Shown piece after piece: positions 58,300-64,000 of a stretch of 64,000 nt of DNA. The DNA is from Brucella intermedia LMG 3301 (lineage in GTDB: Bacteria; Pseudomonadota; Alphaproteobacteria; Rhizobiales; Rhizobiaceae). A model generated the notes under the pieces. It worked only from the letters and a program-made list of their open reading frames with translations, made no database searches and was not told the DNA's origin. The DNA lies in assembly GCF_000182645.1 (NCBI RefSeq), contig NZ_ACQA01000002.1:1297001-1361000 (forward strand), given 5' to 3'. Positions within the stretch are counted from its first letter, which is position 1, and each line of letters begins with the position of its first letter. The position numbers were made by a program, and so were the translations under genes.

Positions 58300-60294
58300 T
58301 CAAAATTGGCGGATCGTCTCACGCACCTGTTCATCGATAAGATCCGCGACTTTCTGGGCGGCTTCGCGTTTTTCAACAGCCCGAGCGATACTCGTTTCGC
58401 TCTCTTCAAGAATTTTCAGATACTTGGTTTTCAAGTCGCTATTTTCAGGAACGGCACTGATGTTTTCGCGAATGCGCTCCTGCTCTCCGGCAAGGCGCTG
58501 AATATCTTCACTGGATTTTTCCAATTCCCTGTGCGCATCGACCTGCTTCCTGCGTGCCTCGGCAAGCTGTGCAAGCTTTTCCGCCACTCCCTTGTCGCTG
58601 GCGGACGACGACCAGCCCAGCAGAACGTCCGGTTCCGCATCAGCCAGTGTGTAGCTGTTACTTAGGAGCAGTTCGTCTACCGCAGTGACGGAAGCTTCGC
58701 CCCCCGCTTCGACATTTGTCTGCAACCGGTGATGTGTGGCAGTCCGACCGTTCTCTGCCTGCGACACAAACGACCAGCCCTCACGAACCGGATGTTCGAT
58801 CACTATTGTCCGTTCACCATCCAGAGCACCCGAAATCGTATAGGTCGTGGTTTCCAGCAGTTTTTCTGTCGTGCGGATCGCCCCATCCACGACTTTGATA
58901 TCCACGATCTTCTGCGTTGGCTTGCGATCCTCGGTTACGGTCACTTTCCGGTCCGTGGCAAAACTTGCCATCCGTATATCGCCCTTGGGCAAACCCGTGA
59001 GTTCGGCATCACCAATATAGCCTGCATTGGCATCATAAACGGTCAGGATACCGCCCGGCATGCTTGCGCCCGTCGAATTGCTGATCTTGATCGCCGCAAT
59101 CGGATGGCGCAGCTTGCTTCCCGCGGTATAGACAGAAACCATCTGTGCCTCCACTGAGGCATCCGCAATAGGAACCGAGAGGGTATCGCCATTTGCCAGA
59201 TCATAGCTGCCGGGCAAATCGAACGTGGCTGAAGTGTCGCTTTCGGTGGCAGTTGCGCCAGTCTCCGCCTCCCCTGTCCCACCCCCATAGTCCGCGGGAG
59301 CCGGCGCTACTGCCGCCTGCTCCGCTACAGTCTCCATGGTTGGCGCCATCATGGCTTTTTTATCGGAAGCGGCGCGCGTCCGAACTCGATTTAACAAGTT
59401 GCCTGTATCGGGTGCCGCCACATTATCCGACGCCGTGTTGACGACGACTTCTGACCGCTCTTTCCAGTAGAGCTGATGCAAGCGCTGTTTCAACGTAACG
59501 GGATCGGCCGAGGACAGCGCGATCTTCACACCTTTCCAATCTACTCCGCTGGCATTTTCAAGTATGGCCCACGCCTGAAGACGAGCCTTGGCGTCCTTGC
59601 CGACAACCACCCGATAGGCTGTCTTCCAGATCGGCGCGGCGATCACATAGTTAAGCCGGACTTCTTGTCCACCAGTTCCGGCAATATGCACATTAACGAC
59701 ACGTGCACCGTCATTCTTTGCGCGTCCCGTCGCCGCAACGGCGTCGGCCAGTTTCTGGCGCATTTCCGGATCTTCGACTGTCAACGCGGCATCGTCGCCA
59801 AGTTTGAGTGTGTCAATCCGGTCGTCCTTGCCAAGCACTGTCAGCAGTGCACGTTCAGCCGTTTTCTCGCTGTCGCGCGTTTCCACGCCAAGAACCTTGC
59901 CCGTCACTGTTTTTCCGCCACTCGTGACCGATACCACCGTACCTTGCATGGACGCGAGAAGTGCAGGCGCTGACGCTAAAGTTTCAGGCGTGAACGGCAG
60001 GCCCTTGAAAGTTTCCTCGAGAGGCCTTGGTCCGGCGAGCGATACCCGATCGATCGTTCCAGCGTTGCCATTCAAGACGAGGCTTTTCAGAACGTCGTCG
60101 ACCTGGTCGAAAGGCACTTCGATCTGTATCGTTCCGTCAGCCGTTGGGACGGCTTTTCTGGAAATTTCCGCCAATCCGCCAGAGGACAGCCGGATCGCGT
60201 CGATCCCACCGCCATCACCCGCTACGGCGATACCGGAAAGTGCAGTACCAAGGAGCAGTGCGGCAGCCCCGGCTACATGGATGCGTTGGAACAC
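58300..60294 (-). CDS. DUF4139 (mucoidy-inhibitor MuiA family) secreted protein
   Basis: GTG 60294, with GAGGAGA 6 bases upstream, begins a 664-residue precursor with signal peptide FQRIHVAGAAALLLGTALSG then IAVAGDGGG. The region from about 220 to 620 has the DUF4139 pattern: APIWKTAYRVVV, LQAWAILENASGVDWKGVKI, and TYTISGALDGERTIVIEHPV then REGWSFV. A coiled coil closes the protein (AQLAEARRKQVDAHRELEKS). Predicted to be a periplasmic or surface protein; function unknown. Confidence 0.8.
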   Translation of the reverse strand: MFQRIHVAGAAALLLGTALSGIAVAGDGGGIDAIRLSSGGLAEISRKAVPTADGTIQIEVPFDQVDDVLKSLVLNGNAGTIDRVSLAGPRPLEETFKGLPFTPETLASAPALLASMQGTVVSVTSGGKTVTGKVLGVETRDSEKTAERALLTVLGKDDRIDTLKLGDDAALTVEDPEMRQKLADAVAATGRAKNDGARVVNVHIAGTGGQEVRLNYVIAAPIWKTAYRVVVGKDAKARLQAWAILENASGVDWKGVKIALSSADPVTLKQRLHQLYWKERSEVVVNTASDNVAAPDTGNLLNRVRTRAASDKKAMMAPTMETVAEQAAVAPAPADYGGGTGEAETGATATESDTSATFDLPGSYDLANGDTLSVPIADASVEAQMVSVYTAGSKLRHPIAAIKISNSTGASMPGGILTVYDANAGYIGDAELTGLPKGDIRMASFATDRKVTVTEDRKPTQKIVDIKVVDGAIRTTEKLLETTTYTISGALDGERTIVIEHPVREGWSFVSQAENGRTATHHRLQTNVEAGGEASVTAVDELLLSNSYTLADAEPDVLLGWSSSASDKGVAEKLAQLAEARRKQVDAHRELEKSSEDIQRLAGEQERIRENISAVPENSDLKTKYLKILEESETSIARAVEKREAAQKVADLIDEQVRETIRQF

Positions 60295-60529
60295 TGTAGA
60301 TCTCCTCAGAAAAGAATCAGCGTAGGGCCTTATCGTTTTCGGAATTTCGGTCAAAACTTCGGCTTCGTCGTGGCTTTTCAGCCATAGAGACGTTAATCAT
60401 CCATTTGATCCTCGAACAGGAAGCCTGCACAGCCATCCACAAGTGTATTATGGAGGATGAGGAAGCAGTCAGCGAATGATCCCTCTCCGGCCCGGATACG
60501 ACGGAAGGCGGGACGGCAACCTTGTTGGG

Positions 60530-62860
60530 TTATGCTTTCAGCATGATCGTGTGCACAGTCGCAGCCTGCACGGCATTTGGTGAATAGACCAGGGGACAAT
60601 GGGCGCCCTCGTGCCAGCGGGGAAGAAGGTCCTTGTAATGGGGCGAGCCGGGCAAGCCAGACTGTCCCGGATTGTTGACGAACAGGCTGTTGTCCCATTC
60701 TCCCACATCGATCACCATCCGAACCGATGGGCCAGCCAGAACAGAAAAATCATTGAGGCGGTAATTGGCATAATTGAGGGTGGAGCTGCTACCGCCCAAC
60801 TCCAAAGTCGCGAGGGACCAGTCCTCGTCCGTCAGGGATTGCAGGGGATGAGAGAGCTTGAGTCGATGAACACGGCCCCACGACCACTCGTCCGGCTTCT
60901 CTCCCATCAATGACACGCATTCTGCCCAGGCATCATCAAGACTTTGTGCAATATTCTTGTGGACCTCTCCTGCCGGCACCGCTTCTTCCAGCCATTCCAC
61001 GATGCTGGGAGCATCGAACGGCATGAGCATCGGAATGATATGAGGCTCCGCGCCTTCCCTTCGGGCGACAAGCGGGCCGAGATGCTTGCTGAGCCAAACT
61101 TCAAACAAGGCGGCAGGAGCTGAATCTGCTGCCAGATTACCATCCCAGTTTCGAAGCAGTTGCCATGCGGCGGGCTCGCCCGTTACACCCATCGCTTTCA
61201 GGCATTTCAGAGCGCGCGTAGCAATGGGCGAAAAGGTCGAACATTGCAATCTCACGCAATCCTCAAGGGAAATCGGCGTTTCACGCGACAGTTCTCGATG
61301 CAGCGTGTCGTGCCTGCTGCTGTCGAGCCATTCATAGCCAATGGCCGGGCTTGCGGCAGCCCAGTCATCCGGCACGTTCATCGCATTGGCGGTCGCGATG
61401 AAACCACGCGCGGGATTGACTTCACACGGTCCTGCTTGCGGGAGCAGATAACCGTTCCATTCGTAGCGCCCATCACCGGGAACGGGTAGCAACCCATCCC
61501 AATTCTGACGTATGGGCGACGCACCGGAGGGTTTCCATGCAATCTTATTGGTCGTATCCGCGTAAATGTGATTGACGGACGGACAGCCCCATCCATTCAA
61601 CGCTTTGACATATTCCGCATAGTTCCTTGCCTCCATGACGGAGAGGCTGGCCATGTAAGGTGCCATACCAGCATCCATCCAGACGGTTCGCAGTCCAAAA
61701 GCCCTATTGTTCACAGCATCCCGATAGATGACAGGGCCATGGCGGGTAAACTCCAGTGTCACTGACTGGTCTGGACAACCTTTTACTGGAATGGCTTCCG
61801 TAATGGTCGTGAGTTTTTCCCAACCATCCCGATACACATATCGTTCAGGATCATCTTCACGGGTCCGATAGACATAGATGTCTTCCTGATCCGCCCCGAA
61901 AATGGTGAGCCCGAAAGCGGCAGTCCCGTTATGACCCATCGATATTCCCGGCACCATCGGTTCGCCTGCGCCAATCACATCAAGGCCCGGCGCCGACAGA
62001 TGCACTACGTAACGAATAGACGGCAAGACATGCGTCCGATGCGGATCAAGCGCCAGTATCGGGCGCGCTGTAGTGGTTTTCTCGGCTGAGATTGCCCAAT
62101 TGTTTGAGCCTTCTTCGAAGGAAGCCCTGATGATCTCACCGGATGGTGTAACGGTCGTCCAGAGTGCTGCATCCTCAAGCGTGGCCGAAAGCCTGTCACG
62201 GGAGTATGTCGCCGGACTGACCGCAAGATTGAAATCACGCAAAACTCGATCCGTCATGATCGCCGGATCAAACCCATCGACCGGCTTCGACACAACGCCA
62301 TGCGACAACTGCTTGCGCAATCCATCGAGCCTTGCGCCAAGCTCGCTTCCAACAGCGGCCATCACCTTTGACCGCAATAGTTCGGAAGATGCATTACGTG
62401 TCAGCGAGTGGGTGCGCACGCGCACCACATCTTCCGCCTTCCATCGGTCGGGGCGATGGCCAAGCAGCGTAAATTCCGGCGGAAGTGGTATCGAACCTGC
62501 ATCGCAGGCATCGATATAGGTATTGATCCCATTGGCGAATGCGGAGCAGATTTCTTCCGCGTGAGCCCCGTAGGCTTTCCATTCGGGTGCCATATCGCCG
62601 CGATAGAGAAACAGCCGCGCCGCCCTGTCCTGTTCGAGATAGCCGGGGCCGAAATCACGTGCCAGCAGGCCGAGACCGCGCTTGCGCGCGATATCGATCT
62701 GCCAGAGGCGATCACGTGCGGCATTCCAGCCTTGCGCGAAGAAAAGATCATGAAAATTGTTCGCCTGAATATGGGCTACGCCCCACCGGTCGACCCTGAT
62801 CGTGACGTCTTCCTTAAGACCTGGAACCTCATGGGCTGCAAGTCGCTTCTTGTCGCGCAT
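60530..62860 (-). CDS. Penicillin acylase family protein (Ntn hydrolase)
   Basis: A 776-residue protein resembling penicillin/AHL acylase precursors: an N-terminal chain with DRWGVAHIQANNFHDLFFAQ and WNAARDRLWQIDIARKRGLG, then the autocleavage site with nucleophile S252 in EEGSNNWAISAEKT, followed by ILALDPHRTHVLPSIRYVVH and MGHNGTAAFGLTIF. No signal peptide is seen, which is unusual because most relatives are periplasmic. The M20 peptidase gene is 16 bp upstream, in an apparent operon. Substrate unknown. Confidence 0.85.
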   Translation of the reverse strand: MRDKKRLAAHEVPGLKEDVTIRVDRWGVAHIQANNFHDLFFAQGWNAARDRLWQIDIARKRGLGLLARDFGPGYLEQDRAARLFLYRGDMAPEWKAYGAHAEEICSAFANGINTYIDACDAGSIPLPPEFTLLGHRPDRWKAEDVVRVRTHSLTRNASSELLRSKVMAAVGSELGARLDGLRKQLSHGVVSKPVDGFDPAIMTDRVLRDFNLAVSPATYSRDRLSATLEDAALWTTVTPSGEIIRASFEEGSNNWAISAEKTTTARPILALDPHRTHVLPSIRYVVHLSAPGLDVIGAGEPMVPGISMGHNGTAAFGLTIFGADQEDIYVYRTREDDPERYVYRDGWEKLTTITEAIPVKGCPDQSVTLEFTRHGPVIYRDAVNNRAFGLRTVWMDAGMAPYMASLSVMEARNYAEYVKALNGWGCPSVNHIYADTTNKIAWKPSGASPIRQNWDGLLPVPGDGRYEWNGYLLPQAGPCEVNPARGFIATANAMNVPDDWAAASPAIGYEWLDSSRHDTLHRELSRETPISLEDCVRLQCSTFSPIATRALKCLKAMGVTGEPAAWQLLRNWDGNLAADSAPAALFEVWLSKHLGPLVARREGAEPHIIPMLMPFDAPSIVEWLEEAVPAGEVHKNIAQSLDDAWAECVSLMGEKPDEWSWGRVHRLKLSHPLQSLTDEDWSLATLELGGSSSTLNYANYRLNDFSVLAGPSVRMVIDVGEWDNSLFVNNPGQSGLPGSPHYKDLLPRWHEGAHCPLVYSPNAVQAATVHTIMLKA

Positions 62861-62876
62861 GGCTGTATCCGTTTGT

Positions 62877-63995
62877 TCAGTTGAGCCGCAGAAACAAGCC
62901 CGCGTGGAGACGCGCCCGTTCTATGAGGCTGTCCTCGAAGATATGTTCACCCAGGGTATGAAGACCTTCCCCCCGAACGCCGATGGAATCGAGCGTCGGC
63001 ACGCCAAGCGCGCCTGTGAAATTGCCGTCCGAACCACCGCCCGAACTCTGGGCCGTCATCGTGAACCCGATCTCCTTCGCAATATCATTGGCGAAGTTGA
63101 AGAGCTCCATATCTTGCGGCTGTCCGTGTTCCCAAACCGGGCGCGTGACGCCGCGCGTCACGATGAATTCCACATCGTCTTTCACGCCGGCAAGCGCCAA
63201 GATGCGAGAAACACCCTCTTCCAGATCCCGCTGGGTCTTGGCCATGCTGAGTGCTTCCGCCTTGCAGCTCGAAGATACGCAATTGACCCATTGTCCCGCA
63301 TGAATGACACCGACCGAGAAGGTGCAGTCGTCTGTCGTCAGAGCTTCGATCTCCAGTATCTTTTCCGACATGCGGCGGATTGCAGAACGACCTTCCTTGA
63401 GCAACCAGCCAGCATGGCTCGGACGTCCTATCGTTTCGAGATTATAGCGCGCAATCGCGTAACGTCCCACGACGGCACCACCGTCGCGGCGCGCCGGCTC
63501 AGGGACAAGCACATATTTGTTTTTGAGTGCTTCCTGCTCAATCAGATCACGTGTGGAGGGCGTTCCGACCTCCTCGTCAGGGGTCAGCAGGAACGTCACA
63601 GGCAGCTTTGTCGTCAGTCCGGAACGGGCGATCTGGCGCATTGCCTCAAGGGCCACGAAATTGCCGCCCTTCATATCCTGGATGCCCGGCCCGTAAATCT
63701 TGCCGTCCTCGCGGCGATAGGGGTTCACATTGATGACGCCGAGCGGATGGACCGTATCGAGATGGCCGGAAACCAGAATGCCCGGCCTGCCTTGATCCGC
63801 ATGGGGAAAACGGGCACGCAACGACCCGCCAAAGCCCATGCGGCCGGGTATGAATTCCACGCTCGCACCGGCAGCAGCAAAATCATAGGCCGCAGTGTCA
63901 ACCAAGCGGTTCACGGCGGCCGCGTCGAAGGTCGGACTTTCTGTTTCGATCCATGGACGCAAGCGGGCAATCATCTCATTGAGATCGAACGGCAA
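62877..63995 (-). CDS. M20 family metallopeptidase (carboxypeptidase G2-like)
   Basis: At least 372 residues; the frame remains open to the window edge, and TTG 63995 is only a possible start. Metal motifs are present: GILVSGHLDTVHPLGV with H and D, GPGIQDMKGGNFVAL with D, LLTPDEEVGTPSTR with EE, and SSGGGSDGNFTGALGVPTLD with LHTLGEHIFEDSL. It probably cleaves a C-terminal amino acid or an N-acyl amide in the cytosol, working with the penicillin-acylase-family product of the next gene. Confidence 0.85.
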   Translation of the reverse strand: MPFDLNEMIARLRPWIETESPTFDAAAVNRLVDTAAYDFAAAGASVEFIPGRMGFGGSLRARFPHADQGRPGILVSGHLDTVHPLGVINVNPYRREDGKIYGPGIQDMKGGNFVALEAMRQIARSGLTTKLPVTFLLTPDEEVGTPSTRDLIEQEALKNKYVLVPEPARRDGGAVVGRYAIARYNLETIGRPSHAGWLLKEGRSAIRRMSEKILEIEALTTDDCTFSVGVIHAGQWVNCVSSSCKAEALSMAKTQRDLEEGVSRILALAGVKDDVEFIVTRGVTRPVWEHGQPQDMELFNFANDIAKEIGFTMTAQSSGGGSDGNFTGALGVPTLDSIGVRGEGLHTLGEHIFEDSLIERARLHAGLFLRLN

Positions 63996-64000
63996 TTCAT

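Overview
The window is moderately GC-rich alphaproteobacterial chromosome, almost certainly from the Brucella/Ochrobactrum group (Rhizobiales). The strongest pointers are an Omp10-type lipoprotein next to hemH, a CpdR-type single-domain response regulator beside an N-formylglutamate amidohydrolase gene and a tRNA-Val, an Rfam suhB (mmgR)-like small RNA, homospermidine synthase, octamer repeats of the AGGGCAGT type used for typing in Brucella, and several copies of a Rhizobiales-style intergenic repeat. It reads as core chromosome: no transposase, integrase, phage block or CRISPR array was seen.

Layout. 1-5.6 kb: end of a surface-polysaccharide cluster (two glycosyltransferases, a DUF6492 protein, a Wzx-like flippase, a Wzz-like chain-length protein). 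5.6-8.3 kb: a frameshifted acetyltransferase and an ornithine decarboxylase with a leader of about 400 nt that holds a 35-codon ORF. 8.3-17.1 kb: amidase and LysR regulator, DUF1007/NicO nickel-cobalt pair, GNAT, molybdate transporter modABC, trhO. 17.2-28.5 kb: a muramidase-like protein, KDPG aldolase, a DUF882 periplasmic protein, an unusual NtrC-type regulator without GAFTGA, oligoendopeptidase F, pabB/pabC-like genes and homospermidine synthase. 28.7-35.7 kb: omp10, hemH, SPFH/NfeD pair, AraC regulator, choloylglycine hydrolase with a disrupted signal peptide, kdsD. 35.8-44.4 kb: outer-membrane barrel protein, gluconate permease, galU, lytic transglycosylase, an SGNH-fold protein without its nucleophile, a frameshifted CycA-like permease. 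44.7-51.0 kb: gltBD. 51.7-64 kb: threonine aldolase, Hsp20, PepSY-like secreted protein, alpha/beta hydrolase, HisN-like phosphatase, suhB-type sRNA, hutG, cpdR, tRNA-Val, DUF4139 protein, penicillin-acylase-family and M20 peptidase genes.

Connections. Ornithine decarboxylase makes putrescine and homospermidine synthase, 20 kb away, would consume it, giving the homospermidine pathway typical of the group. GntP and KDPG aldolase fit Entner-Doudoroff use of gluconate. GalU, KdsD and the first cluster supply envelope polysaccharide. The lytic transglycosylase, the muramidase-like protein and the DUF882 protein are candidates for cell-wall work. GltBD assimilates nitrogen.

Three genes (GNAT, choloylglycine hydrolase, CycA-like permease) each carry what looks like one extra base in a short homopolymer. 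These may be real lesions or sequence errors and should be read as a group. The most interesting signal is the leader of the ornithine decarboxylase gene, whose small ORF ends in Arg-Arg-Cys-Gly-Pro-Phe, reminiscent of RAGP/RAPP ribosome-arrest motifs, just before a stable hairpin.
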